Source: Sphingomonas jaspsi DSM 18422 (GTDB taxonomy: Bacteria > Pseudomonadota > Alphaproteobacteria > Sphingomonadales > Sphingomonadaceae). From it: DNA of 64,000 bases. The stretch is taken from contig NZ_KK073876.1 in NCBI RefSeq assembly GCF_000585415.1, forward strand, positions 1,609,810 to 1,673,809, given 5' to 3'. A program made the translations under genes and the position numbers. Below are positions 1 through 8,121 of the stretch, piece by piece. The notes beneath the pieces were generated by a model. That model was not told where the DNA came from. It saw only the letters and a program-made list of their open reading frames with translations, and ran no database searches. Position 1 is the first letter of the stretch. Every line of letters starts with the position of its first letter.

Positions 1-2
1 GC

Positions 3-605
3 AAGGTGCCAGCCGACGGGATGTCGGGCCACTTGCGCGAGTCGATCCTGACCATGCGGGACGACGTCTGGCTCGGCAGCGCGTTCGGATTTCGACGGTC
101 GCTGGTCGACTGGAATGGTTTTTCGGCCTTTGTCGCCGGACTGCCGGATCCGGCCAATTGCTATCAGGACTGGCCGCTCGCCTACTGGATCGCGGCCCAT
201 AAGAACGTCCGGCTGTCATATGTCGCCGAACGTCTGTTTGGTTACCGCCTGCACGGCGCCAACCATAGCGGCGATGCCGGGTCAGCATCGCGTGCCGCGC
301 GCAATTTTCGTCGCGCGGCCAATACGCTCGATGCGATGATCGAAATCGCCGGGCGTTTCGGGGTCGAGACAGGCGTGGCCTCGCTACGCCAGCGCGCGAC
401 GAGTTATCGATACTTGTCCGGCCTTTACGGAGGCGGGCGGCTCAGCTCGCTCCCGAATTTTGCCCGTTCAGCGCCGAGCTTTGCGGCACGGGGACTGCTG
501 GCGAAGGAGACCATCAGGTTGTTCGCGATCATGCTGCTCGGTCCCGACCGGTTTGCACAACTGGCGGCGAGGCGGGCGGGCGCCCTCGACCTCAAGACCA
601 GCTAG
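3..605 (+). CDS. GT2-family glycosyltransferase, C-terminal part (partial at window edge)
   Basis: The reading frame is open from the first bases, so the start lies outside the window. About 200 C-terminal residues are visible. They contain a QDWPLAYW segment followed about 35 residues later by YRLHGANHSG, a pairing typical of the C-terminal half of family 2 glycosyltransferases that elongate surface polysaccharides. The nucleotide-binding N-terminus and DxD region are not visible, so donor and acceptor cannot be named. Its stop codon overlaps the stop of the convergent flippase gene by two bases. The neighbouring flippase, acyltransferase, asparagine synthase and ABC exporter support a role in exopolysaccharide or O-antigen assembly. 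Confidence 0.75.
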   Translation, partial: KVPADGMSGHLRESILTMRDDVWLGSAFGFRRSLVDWNGFSAFVAGLPDPANCYQDWPLAYWIAAHKNVRLSYVAERLFGYRLHGANHSGDAGSASRAARNFRRAANTLDAMIEIAGRFGVETGVASLRQRATSYRYLSGLYGGGRLSSLPNFARSAPSFAARGLLAKETIRLFAIMLLGPDRFAQLAARRAGALDLKTS

Positions 606-1903
606 TGACGCAGTGCGCCGAGTACGCTGGAATCCACGCCGAGACGACGGCGTCCGTCGAGCCAGCTGAGCCCGCCGATCAGGGCCAGTGACACCAGCTG
701 GCCGACGGCTGCGCCGATTGCGCCGAAGCGGGCGACCATTATCGAACTCGCGACCACGGCAATCGCAATCGCGAAAAGGTAGATCCGCGTCAGCTGACGT
801 TCGCGACGACCCATCGCCAGCAATATCGGGCCCATGCCGAACCATGCGAAGGCAAGCTGCGCGATGCACAGGATCGTCAGCGGCGCCCAGCTGCCGTCAT
901 AGGCCGGACCGAATACCAGGTTGATCAGCGGCCGGCCGAGCAGCAGGCAGCCCAGCGTCACCGCCGATACGAGGGCCGTCGCAATGGCCGCGATCCGGGC
1001 AAGCAGCTTCTGCAACGCCACCTGCTTGCCGTCGTGGACCAATTTCGAGACCTGGGGCGCGTAGATGATGTGCAGAATGGTGACGGGCATCGACGCAACG
1101 ACCGAACAGGACACGGCTGCGCGATATAGGCCCAGTTCCACGTCGCTAGATGCCCAGCCGAGCAGCATCGACCCATAGGTCCCGTCAAACTGACGCAGCA
1201 GGTCGACCATGCACAGCGGCAAGGCAATGCGCAGCCACGGGCTGACCGCCTGCTTACCCGTTACTGGCGGCAGCCGCTGCGTCAGCCAGCGCACGCTCAC
1301 CAGTGCCGTAATCGCTGCCACGGCGGCCTGAACCCACAGGGCCGTCCTGGCGTCGAGCGCCCAGCCGGCGATCGCGATGATCCCGATAACGCCAAGCGCC
1401 ATGACCGGCCTGACCACGATATCCATGACCTGGCCGCGGCCCATCGCGCCCAGCCCGCGAAGCTGCGCGGCGATCAGGGCCGTCACGGCCAGGAACGGGA
1501 TGGCGACGGCACCGGGCAGCACGATACCAAGCGCAGTCGGATCGATGAAAAATGCAGCCGTGACGGCCAATATTGCGATACCGACCGACGACAACAGCGT
1601 CGCCGAGAGATAGGATTTCGCAAGTCCCGGAATGTCCGCTTGCCGCTCGCTGCCTAGCCGGGCGCCGAACTCGCGCACCGCGAGTTGCGGCGTGCCCAAG
1701 GTTGCAATGGTCATGCCCAGCGCGCCGATGGCCACGACCAGTCCGTAAATCCCGAATTCGGCCGGTCCCAGCGTCCTTGCCAGGACCACCCCGAGCGCGA
1801 ATGCTGCACCGAGCCCCGCGACCCTGAGGCCAAGGCTGGTCAGTCCGGTCGCAACGCCGGAATTGCGAAACAGTCGATTGCGCAGCCGGTCGGTCACGGC
1901 CAT
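602..1903 (-). CDS. Polysaccharide flippase (Wzx/oligosaccharide transporter-like)
   Basis: A 433-residue, strongly hydrophobic protein with about 12 predicted membrane helices. Its N-terminal pattern, FALGVVLARTLGPAEFGIYG, is the usual first-helix signature of Wzx/MurJ-type polysaccharide translocases. The likely role is to flip lipid-linked oligosaccharide across the inner membrane. The open frame extends to 2149, but that extension is antisense to the acyltransferase gene and looks non-coding, so the ATG at 1903 (MAVTDRL) is chosen. No strong Shine-Dalgarno is visible before it. It is divergent from the acyltransferase gene with a 40-base gap, which must hold both promoters. Confidence 0.8.
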   Translation of the reverse strand: MAVTDRLRNRLFRNSGVATGLTSLGLRVAGLGAAFALGVVLARTLGPAEFGIYGLVVAIGALGMTIATLGTPQLAVREFGARLGSERQADIPGLAKSYLSATLLSSVGIAILAVTAAFFIDPTALGIVLPGAVAIPFLAVTALIAAQLRGLGAMGRGQVMDIVVRPVMALGVIGIIAIAGWALDARTALWVQAAVAAITALVSVRWLTQRLPPVTGKQAVSPWLRIALPLCMVDLLRQFDGTYGSMLLGWASSDVELGLYRAAVSCSVVASMPVTILHIIYAPQVSKLVHDGKQVALQKLLARIAAIATALVSAVTLGCLLLGRPLINLVFGPAYDGSWAPLTILCIAQLAFAWFGMGPILLAMGRRERQLTRIYLFAIAIAVVASSIMVARFGAIGAAVGQLVSLALIGGLSWLDGRRRLGVDSSVLGALRH

Positions 1904-1943
1904 GGTCGGCTGGGAAGGGTGACGGGCAGGGAAGTCGGCATCG

Positions 1944-2381
1944 GTGTTGGATCGGGTTAAGCGCTTCTGGTGGCGGGTCAAGGCACGGCGCATGTTCGGC
2001 CAGGACATATCCGTGTTCGGGGACTTCACGGTCGACAACCCGATGAAGGTTCGTTTCGGCACGGGTTGCGCCATCAATGCGGGCGTCCACCTCGTCGGGC
2101 GGAACGGCATCGAAATCGGCAACAACGTCATCTTGTCCGCCCGTTGCATGTTGGTCGATGCCGGACTGGAGCCGGGCCCGCCGCCACCCGGCGGGATCCG
2201 TACCTATCGCGACGGACCCATCGTCATCGGCAACGACGCCTGGATCGGGGCAGGGGCCATCATTCTTGCCGGGGTGACGGTGGGCGACGGCGCGGTCGTC
2301 GGGGCGGGGAGTGTGGTGACCCGCGACGTCGCACCGGGCCAGACCGTGGCCGGCAATCCGGCGCGACCGATCGGAGCCTGA
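1944..2381 (+). CDS. Hexapeptide-repeat acyltransferase (left-handed beta-helix)
   Basis: A 145-residue protein whose second half carries hexapeptide repeats (IVIGNDAWIGAGAIILAGV and VVGAGSVVTRDV) and ends in the GNPARPIG signature of the maltose/galactoside O-acetyltransferase superfamily. These enzymes transfer an acyl group from acyl-CoA to sugars, as trimers. The substrate here is probably a surface sugar. The frame opens with GTG at 1944, with an AGGGA motif about 12 bases upstream; the next codon, TTG, is an alternative start. It ends six bases before the GTG start of asnB, so the two are probably co-transcribed. Confidence 0.8.
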   Translation: MLDRVKRFWWRVKARRMFGQDISVFGDFTVDNPMKVRFGTGCAINAGVHLVGRNGIEIGNNVILSARCMLVDAGLEPGPPPPGGIRTYRDGPIVIGNDAWIGAGAIILAGVTVGDGAVVGAGSVVTRDVAPGQTVAGNPARPIGA

Positions 2382-2387
2382 CGGACC

Positions 2388-4343
2388 GTGTGCGGCATTG
2401 CCGGTATCTGGGGCGGTGGCAGCCGCGACGAGCGACTGGCCAACGCGATGGCCACTTCATTGCGTCACCGCGGACCCGACGATGCCGGGCGATGGATTGA
2501 CGAGGCGGCTGACCTTGCCCTGCTCCATCGGCGTCTGTCGATCGTCGACCTGTCTCCGCTCGGTCATCAGCCGATGCTGTCCGCCGATGGTCGATGGGCG
2601 ATCGCCTATAATGGCGAAATCTATAATCATGCCGAACTGCGCCATCGCCTCGAGCAGGCGGGAGCGGCGCCGGTCGGTGGGTGGCGCGGTCATTCGGATA
2701 CGGAAACGCTATTGCAGGCCATCGCAGCGCTGGGCCTGGACCGCGCACTCGACCAGGCTGTGGGAATGTTCGCGATCGCACTGTGGGATCGCAAGTTACG
2801 CCAGTTGCACCTCATCCGCGACCGTTTCGGGGAAAAACCGCTATATTACGGATGGTTGGGCAAAGACTTTATTTTTGCGTCGGAATTAAAGGCGTTCAAG
2901 CAGCACGCCCATTTTAACGCGGCCATCGATGAGGGAGCGATGGTGGCCTATCTCGCGTCGACGGTGATCCCGGCGCCGATGACCATCTACCGCGGGCTGC
3001 ACAAGCTGATGCCGGGCACGATCCTGACGCTGAAGGACGCAGCACGGCCCGCCGATTGGAGCGCCCCCACACCCGGGACATCGGGGCGCACGTTCGAATG
3101 TCGCCGCTATTGGGATTATCCGGCTGTTGTCGAAAAAGGGGCGGCCGAGCCGTACCAGACACACGTCGAGTCATTCCAGGCCCTCGACGACGCGCTGAGC
3201 GCAGCGGTCGACGGGCAAAGGGTGGCGGACGTTCCGATCGGCGCCTTCCTGTCAGGGGGCGTAGACAGTTCGACGATCGCGGCGCTGTACCAGCATCGTG
3301 CAACCCGGCCGATTTCGACTTTCACCATCGGATTCAGCGAACCGGCATTCGACGAATCGCCATTCGCGCGCGCCGTGGCCAGGCATCTCAAGACCGATCA
3401 TCACGAACTGATCATCACGCCGTCGCAGGCGCGGGACGTCATTCCATCGCTACCCGCCATTTACGACGAACCTTTTGCCGACAGTTCGCAGATTCCGACC
3501 TACCTCGTCAGCCGGTTCGCGCGGCAATCGGTGACGGTTGCGCTAAGCGGCGACGGCGGGGACGAATTGTTCGCGGGATACAATCGCCACGTGATCGGGG
3601 CAAAGTTCTGGCGGCGCGTGGCGGGCTGGCCGGCATGGCTGCGCAAAGGCGGCGGAGGGATCGTCGATGCGCTGCCGTCTGCCTTCTGGTCCAGCGCGCC
3701 GGGACTGGGGCCGCGCAGCCCGGCATTCGTCCAGAAGCTGCGCAAGGGCGCGCGCGTGCTGCAACGGTCCGATACGCTCGCCGACGTCTATGCCAGCTTC
3801 GTCGACGAATGGTATGGCGAGGCGACCCCGTTGCGCAGCGGCGCACGATGGCGGCCTGACCTGCCCAGCTTGCCGAACCGAGTGGACGAAGCGGCGCAGA
3901 TGGCCTGCTGGGATGCCATGACCTATCTGCCCGACGACATCCTGACCAAGGTCGATCGGGCGTCGATGGCCGTCAGCCTCGAAACGCGCGCACCGTTCCT
4001 CGATCATCGCGTAGCAGAAGTCGCCGCCCGCATACCGGCATCGATGAAGGTCGATCGGCGCGGCGGGAAGGCGATCCTGCGCGACCTCCTTGCCAAGCAT
4101 GTTCCGACTTCGCTCTTCGATCGGCCGAAGACCGGCTTCGGCATCCCGGTCGGCGATTGGATAAAGGGGCCATTGCGGGAATGGGCGGAAGAGCTTCTGG
4201 ACGATAACCGCCTTGAAACGGGCGGTGTGTTCGATCCGGTCATCGTCCGCAAGCGCTGGGCCGACCATCTCGCCGGACGACGCGATTCCACTGCGGCCTT
4301 ATGGTCAATCCTGATGTTCGAGGCGTGGCGCGCCCTCGACTGA
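2388..4343 (+). CDS. asnB: Asparagine synthase (glutamine-hydrolysing)
   Basis: 651 residues with the standard two-domain layout. The N-terminal Ntn glutaminase domain begins MCGIAGIWGG, so Cys2 is exposed as nucleophile after Met removal. The C-terminal synthetase domain has the ATP pyrophosphatase loop SGGVDSS at residues 289-295 and a downstream SGDGGDELFAGY stretch. The enzyme converts aspartate and glutamine to asparagine and glutamate with ATP. The GTG start is fixed by the need for Cys2. Placement among polysaccharide genes is common for paralogs that may amidate sugar acids or peptides instead, so an asparagine-only role is not certain. The 3' end overlaps the convergent ABC exporter gene by 39 bases. 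Confidence 0.9.
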   Translation: MCGIAGIWGGGSRDERLANAMATSLRHRGPDDAGRWIDEAADLALLHRRLSIVDLSPLGHQPMLSADGRWAIAYNGEIYNHAELRHRLEQAGAAPVGGWRGHSDTETLLQAIAALGLDRALDQAVGMFAIALWDRKLRQLHLIRDRFGEKPLYYGWLGKDFIFASELKAFKQHAHFNAAIDEGAMVAYLASTVIPAPMTIYRGLHKLMPGTILTLKDAARPADWSAPTPGTSGRTFECRRYWDYPAVVEKGAAEPYQTHVESFQALDDALSAAVDGQRVADVPIGAFLSGGVDSSTIAALYQHRATRPISTFTIGFSEPAFDESPFARAVARHLKTDHHELIITPSQARDVIPSLPAIYDEPFADSSQIPTYLVSRFARQSVTVALSGDGGDELFAGYNRHVIGAKFWRRVAGWPAWLRKGGGGIVDALPSAFWSSAPGLGPRSPAFVQKLRKGARVLQRSDTLADVYASFVDEWYGEATPLRSGARWRPDLPSLPNRVDEAAQMACWDAMTYLPDDILTKVDRASMAVSLETRAPFLDHRVAEVAARIPASMKVDRRGGKAILRDLLAKHVPTSLFDRPKTGFGIPVGDWIKGPLREWAEELLDDNRLETGGVFDPVIVRKRWADHLAGRRDSTAALWSILMFEAWRALD

Positions 4344-5978
4344 CGTCGGGACGAGCCGACCATGGTCCAAGGTCACATGGATACCGCCGCGCGACAGCAT
4401 GCCGCCGCGGTGAGCGATGACCACGATGGTCTTGCCGGCTTCCTGCAGCCGGTCGAGGCCGTCGAGGATCGTCTGTTCTGTCTCGTCATCGACCGCACTG
4501 GTCGCCTCGTCGAGCACCAGCAGCGGTGCATCGCGGTAGATGGCCCGGGCCAGCGCTAGTCGCTGCCGCTCGCCGCCGGACAGTCGCACGCCATCTTCGC
4601 CCAGTCTGGTGTCCAGGCCGCCTTCCAGCCGGTCGACAAGGAGCGAAAGACCGGAAAAACCAATCGCCTGGCGCATCTTTGCAATGTCGACGGGTCGAGA
4701 TCCGGCAATCGCTGCGAGCAAGGGCTCGTCGGCAAAATAAGGGGACTGCGGCACATGTGACGCCATTCGCTGCAGTCGCTGTGCCGACGCCTCTACACCG
4801 TCCACGCTGATGCTTCCGCAAGAAGGTCTGAGCAAGCCCATCAGCAGGTCTGCAAGCGTCGACTTGCCTGCCCCCGACGGCCCCTTGATCACCAGTCGCT
4901 CTCCTTTTCGGATCGTGAGCGAGATGTCCTGCAATTCTGCCGTCGACGAGGCGGGGTAGGCAAAGCTGACCGAATGAAGCTCGATCGACCGCGCGAACCG
5001 TACCGCCGATGCTGGCTCAGCCACCGATGCAGGCAGTTCGGTCAGCGATAACGCCTCGTCGGCCATCGACTGCGCCATGGTCGAGGCCGTCCAGCCCTGG
5101 AACAAGATTTGCGCGGACGGCATCAGCCGTTGGCCGGCCAGCGCGAGCGCGCCAAGCGTAGGAATCGCACCAATAATCCCGCCGTCGCGGTCGCTCCACA
5201 GCAGGGTGACCGCCAGCATCGCCAGGATCGCGCCTGTTTCGACCAATTGCCGCGGGACCAGGTTGGCGACCGACGTAACGATGCCGTTTTGCGCAACTTC
5301 ATCGCCGGCCTGTCCAAGGCGGCGACCGTAGGCTTGCTGCGCGCCGTCGAGAATGATGTCCCGAATGGCGCCTTGGCTGTCCTGCAACGCGCGAACTCGA
5401 TCCTCGTAGGCGCGATTGGCTTGACCGCCGCTGCGTGAAAGTTGGCGGTGAAGGCCGAAACCGATCAAACTGAAAGTTCCTGCCAGTGAAATGAAAACGA
5501 ACAGCGCTGCGGCGGCGTCGATCGCGAGAAGGATGGCCACGATGGCGATCATCGACAGCAACGCCGATATCGACTGCAGGACCGGGAGGAAGAGGCCGAA
5601 GATCGCCTGTTCGATCCGCTCGGGCGTCGCCAGCAGCCGGGCCGAATGTTCCTGCAGGTGAAAGACGTAGGGCTGGTCGAGCCATTTGCGGTGCGCCTCC
5701 TTGATCAGATCGCGGCTCGCGAGATGCCCGACGCGCTGGGTGGCAAAGGCGGTAATCGCCCGCAACACTCCTGACAGCCCGATGACCGACCCGAACGCCA
5801 GTGCGCTATGCCCGGCGCCGCCACCGCCGACGGTGAGCGCCGACAGCAACCCGGCAAGCGTGGCGACCGAGGCGGCGTCGGCGACGGCGCACAGGCACAT
5901 CAGCAAGAGCGCGACCGCAACGTCGATACGACGATTGGCGGGAAGTGCGCTCAGCAGTCGCCAGGCGCGGTTCGTCAT
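4305..5978 (-). CDS. ABC exporter, fused permease and ATPase
   Basis: 557 residues. The N-terminal 310 residues form a six-helix exporter domain with little other sequence signature. The ATPase domain follows, with Walker A GPSGAGKS at 366-373, signature LSGGE at 466-470 and Walker B LLVLDE at 486-491, then the D-loop SAVD. This is the MsbA/PglK type, acting as a homodimer in the inner membrane to move lipid-linked or amphipathic substrates. Next to glycosyltransferase and flippase genes, a polysaccharide or lipid-oligosaccharide cargo is likely. The ATG start overlaps the surE stop by four bases, so it is translated with surE. Confidence 0.85.
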   Translation of the reverse strand: MTNRAWRLLSALPANRRIDVAVALLLMCLCAVADAASVATLAGLLSALTVGGGGAGHSALAFGSVIGLSGVLRAITAFATQRVGHLASRDLIKEAHRKWLDQPYVFHLQEHSARLLATPERIEQAIFGLFLPVLQSISALLSMIAIVAILLAIDAAAALFVFISLAGTFSLIGFGLHRQLSRSGGQANRAYEDRVRALQDSQGAIRDIILDGAQQAYGRRLGQAGDEVAQNGIVTSVANLVPRQLVETGAILAMLAVTLLWSDRDGGIIGAIPTLGALALAGQRLMPSAQILFQGWTASTMAQSMADEALSLTELPASVAEPASAVRFARSIELHSVSFAYPASSTAELQDISLTIRKGERLVIKGPSGAGKSTLADLLMGLLRPSCGSISVDGVEASAQRLQRMASHVPQSPYFADEPLLAAIAGSRPVDIAKMRQAIGFSGLSLLVDRLEGGLDTRLGEDGVRLSGGERQRLALARAIYRDAPLLVLDEATSAVDDETEQTILDGLDRLQEAGKTIVVIAHRGGMLSRGGIHVTLDHGRLVPTSVEGAPRLEHQD

Positions 5979-6751
5979 CCGGCAATCCGCCCCAACGATG
6001 CCTGAAGGTCAGACATTCCGCCGTCGTGGGTCAGATCGAGCTGGAGCGGAGTGACCGCGATGTAGCCGTCGGCCACTGCTTCCAAATCGGTCATGTGGGC
6101 CGGGGTTTGCACCGTGGCGGCAAGGCCGAACCAATAATAACGATAGCCGCGCGGATCGCGTCGCTCGGTGACCGTCAGACGCCCATAATCGCGCATGCCC
6201 TGGCGGCAAACGCGAACGCCTGCGACGCAGTCAGGCGTGGCGGCCGGGAAGTTGACGTTGACCAAGACGCCCTTTTCATGCGGCGTCTCAAGAATCGCTC
6301 TTATGACACGCTCTCCCCATGCCATTGCCGCGTCGAAGGGAACGGCATCGCCCATCGCTTCCCGGGGATAAAGCTGGCTGAGGGCGATCGACCGGATGCC
6401 GGCCAGCGCCCCTTCCATCGCGGCGGATACCGTGCCCGAATAGGTCACGTCCTCGGCCAGGTTGGCGCCGCGATTTACCCCGGACAGGATTAAGTCGGGC
6501 GGACTCTCCTTCATGATGTGGGCGAGCGCCATCATCACGGAATCGGTCGGCGTGCCGGTGACGGCAAATCGCTTGTCGCCGAGTTTTCTCAGCCGGATCG
6601 GCCGGGTGAGGGTCAGGGAATGGCCCGCTCCCGATTGCTCGTCCGCCGGCGCGACCGCCCACACGTCATCGGATAGTGCGGACGCAATCCGTTCAAGGAC
6701 GGCGAAGCCCGGTGCGTTGATTCCGTCGTCGTTGGTAAGCAGGATGCGCAT
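5975..6751 (-). CDS. surE: 5'/3'-nucleotidase SurE
   Basis: 258 residues starting MRILLTNDDGINAPG, the invariant SurE N-terminus whose Asp8-Asp9 pair binds the divalent metal. The conserved SGVNRGANL loop that completes the site follows. SurE dephosphorylates nucleoside monophosphates and is tied to stationary-phase survival. The open frame begins 27 codons earlier, but the MRILL start matches the family, so 6751 is chosen. The gene is the first of a two-gene unit with the ABC exporter on the minus strand. In many proteobacteria surE lies beside pcm or nlpD; neither is seen here. Confidence 0.93.
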   Translation of the reverse strand: MRILLTNDDGINAPGFAVLERIASALSDDVWAVAPADEQSGAGHSLTLTRPIRLRKLGDKRFAVTGTPTDSVMMALAHIMKESPPDLILSGVNRGANLAEDVTYSGTVSAAMEGALAGIRSIALSQLYPREAMGDAVPFDAAMAWGERVIRAILETPHEKGVLVNVNFPAATPDCVAGVRVCRQGMRDYGRLTVTERRDPRGYRYYWFGLAATVQTPAHMTDLEAVADGYIAVTPLQLDLTHDGGMSDLQASLGRIAG

Positions 6752-6845
6752 TGGCCAAGCTATGCGGCCTGTGCGGTGGCGGGACAACCACCTGCGGCAT
6801 CCTCGCAACAATCCACAGTTATTTGGCCGCAATGTCGGTCAGTGC

Positions 6846-6874
6846 TTGTTAAGCATGGCGCGGTTAACTAATAG
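6846..6874 (+). promoter_or_regulatory. Candidate promoter of dksA
   Basis: A TTGTTA box at 6846-6851 and a TAATAG box at 6869-6874 are separated by 17 bases, a sigma-70-like arrangement. It would give a 5' untranslated region of roughly 110 bases before the dksA start. The call rests on box similarity and spacing only. The rest of the 241-base gap between surE and dksA shows nothing else recognisable. Confidence 0.4.
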
Positions 6875-6992
6875 GCCCGCGGGGACATCGACTGTTCCGG
6901 CTAAGTGTCGGGAAGTCCTGTTGTTTTCGCCTCCGGCCGGACCCGGTGGCCCGGTTTCGGCAGGGATCGCGCTTGTGTCGGGGAGGGTATTG

Positions 6993-7454
6993 ATGGCGAC
7001 TGCTCTGCAAGACCTTTATGAAGGTCGTGAGCCATTCGATCGTATGGAACTACCTGAGGATTATCGTCCGTCGGACGAGGAAGAATTCATGTGCGACCGG
7101 CAGCGGGCCTATTTTCTGGGCAAGCTGAAGGATTGGAAGGAAGCGATCGTCGAGGAAAGCCGGGCAACGATGGCCCAGCTCCAGATCGACTCGCTACGCG
7201 AACCGGATATCGCCGATCGCGCATCGAGCGAAACCGACTGGTCGATCGAACTGCGCACCCGTGATCGCCAGCGCAAGCTGATCAGCAAGATCGATGCCGC
7301 AATTCGCCGCCTCCACGAAGGGGAATATGGCTATTGCGAAGTGACCGGCGAGCCGATTTCGCTGGCCCGCCTCGAAGCGCGTCCGATCGCGACGATGACC
7401 CTGGAAGCCCAGGAAAAGCACGAGCGAATCGAGCGCGTTTCGCGCGACGACTGA
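6993..7454 (+). CDS. dksA: RNA polymerase-binding transcription factor DksA
   Basis: 153 residues. The central coiled coil ends in a DxxDxA tip motif (Asp72, Asp75), which in DksA enters the RNA polymerase secondary channel and acts with ppGpp on stringent promoters. In the C-terminal globule the zinc finger is degenerate: only Cys115 of the usual four cysteines remains (YCEVTGEPISLARLEARP), as in other alphaproteobacterial DksA proteins. An extra Cys34 lies at the start of the coil. The ATG at 6993 follows GGGAGG at 6981; the longer frame upstream to 6462 is antisense to surE and is not used. A strong terminator follows. Confidence 0.93.
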   Translation: MATALQDLYEGREPFDRMELPEDYRPSDEEEFMCDRQRAYFLGKLKDWKEAIVEESRATMAQLQIDSLREPDIADRASSETDWSIELRTRDRQRKLISKIDAAIRRLHEGEYGYCEVTGEPISLARLEARPIATMTLEAQEKHERIERVSRDD

Positions 7455-7473
7455 TTTCTGGATTCTAAAATCG

Positions 7474-7510
7474 AAAAGGCCGGCCGCTCCCTCGAGCGAC
7501 CGGCCTTTTT
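7474..7510 (+). terminator. Rho-independent terminator, probably bidirectional
   Basis: A GC-rich stem (AAGGCCGG-CGCT pairing with AGCG-CCGGCCTT) is followed by five Ts on the plus strand, 19 bases after the dksA stop. Read on the minus strand the same stem is followed by TTTTCGATTTT, so it can also end the convergent DUF465 gene. Confidence 0.85.
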
Positions 7511-7525
7511 CATGAGCTCCCCGCT

Positions 7526-7681
7526 CTAATGGCCTACCAAGGCATCTTTGAGCCTGAGTTTTTCCTTCTTAAGTCGCGCCAGTAAATCCACGTCCGGGTG
7601 AGGGCGGTGCTCTTCCGCGTCGATCTGTGCGTGAAGAGCGGCATGTTTGGATGCGATTGCCTCAACGTGGGCTTTGTCCAT
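7526..7681 (-). CDS. Small DUF465 (YdcH-like) protein
   Basis: A 51-residue ORF starting MDKAHVEAIASKHAALHAQI and ending in LKKEKLRLKDALVGH. The pattern of an HxxLxxxI helix followed by a charged KKEKLxLKD helix is that of the DUF465/YdcH helical hairpin family. AGGA about 10 bases before the ATG at 7681 is a good ribosome-binding site. The family's function is unknown. It converges on dksA across the shared terminator and diverges from a second DUF465 gene at 7838. Confidence 0.8.
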   Translation of the reverse strand: MDKAHVEAIASKHAALHAQIDAEEHRPHPDVDLLARLKKEKLRLKDALVGH

Positions 7682-7736
7682 CGGTCAATTTCCTTTCGTT
7701 GGCTGACGCGTGACAGAGCAGTGAATTAATCACGAA

Positions 7737-7754
7737 ATTCGCCGATTGGCGAAT
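7737..7754. repeat. Perfect 7-bp inverted repeat between two DUF465 genes
   Basis: ATTCGCC and GGCGAAT are separated by GATT. The element sits 56 bases upstream of the minus-strand DUF465 start and 84 bases upstream of the plus-strand one, inside the 156-base divergent region. It could be an operator or an RNA hairpin. A shorter GTGA/TCAC repeat lies a few bases to its left, at about 7721-7733. Confidence 0.5.
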
Positions 7755-7837
7755 CAGTTCGGCGAAACCGTGCGGCGGCTCGCCGTTGACAGACAGCCGG
7801 GTGACGGCGAGCGGTATCGCCGCTAGGATGAAGCGCC

Positions 7838-8035
7838 ATGAACGACGATGATCCGCGCGAACTGCTCCAATTGCTCAAGGCGGAACATCGCAGGCTCGAC
7901 ACCGACATCGAACTTTTCCGCAATTCCGGCAATTTCGACCAACTCGAACTTGCCCGGATGAAGAAGCGCAAGCTGGTGCTGAAGGACGAAATCCAGGTGC
8001 TTAGCGACCGGATCATCCCCGACATCATCGCTTAA
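7838..8035 (+). CDS. Small DUF465 (YdcH-like) protein
   Basis: 65 residues: an N-terminal helix (LLQLLKAEHRRLDTDIELF), a short turn, and a basic C-terminal helix containing MKKRKLVLKDEI. That layout is the DUF465 family signature. It is an antiparallel helical hairpin with no enzymatic residues. It is divergently paired with another DUF465 gene at 7526-7681 and lies 86 bases before the rcdA homolog. No function is known for the family. Confidence 0.85.
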   Translation: MNDDDPRELLQLLKAEHRRLDTDIELFRNSGNFDQLELARMKKRKLVLKDEIQVLSDRIIPDIIA

Positions 8036-8121
8036 AGCATGTCCGAAGTTGACACAGTTGCGACCGAAGTAACGGGCGAGCGTTCCAACCACTCCACGAC
8101 AATGGCACAATCGACCGACCG

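Noticed and set aside
6850..6868. CtrA-like TTAA pair upstream of dksA
   Set aside because: The two TTAA halves are 11 bases apart rather than 7, so it does not fit the consensus.
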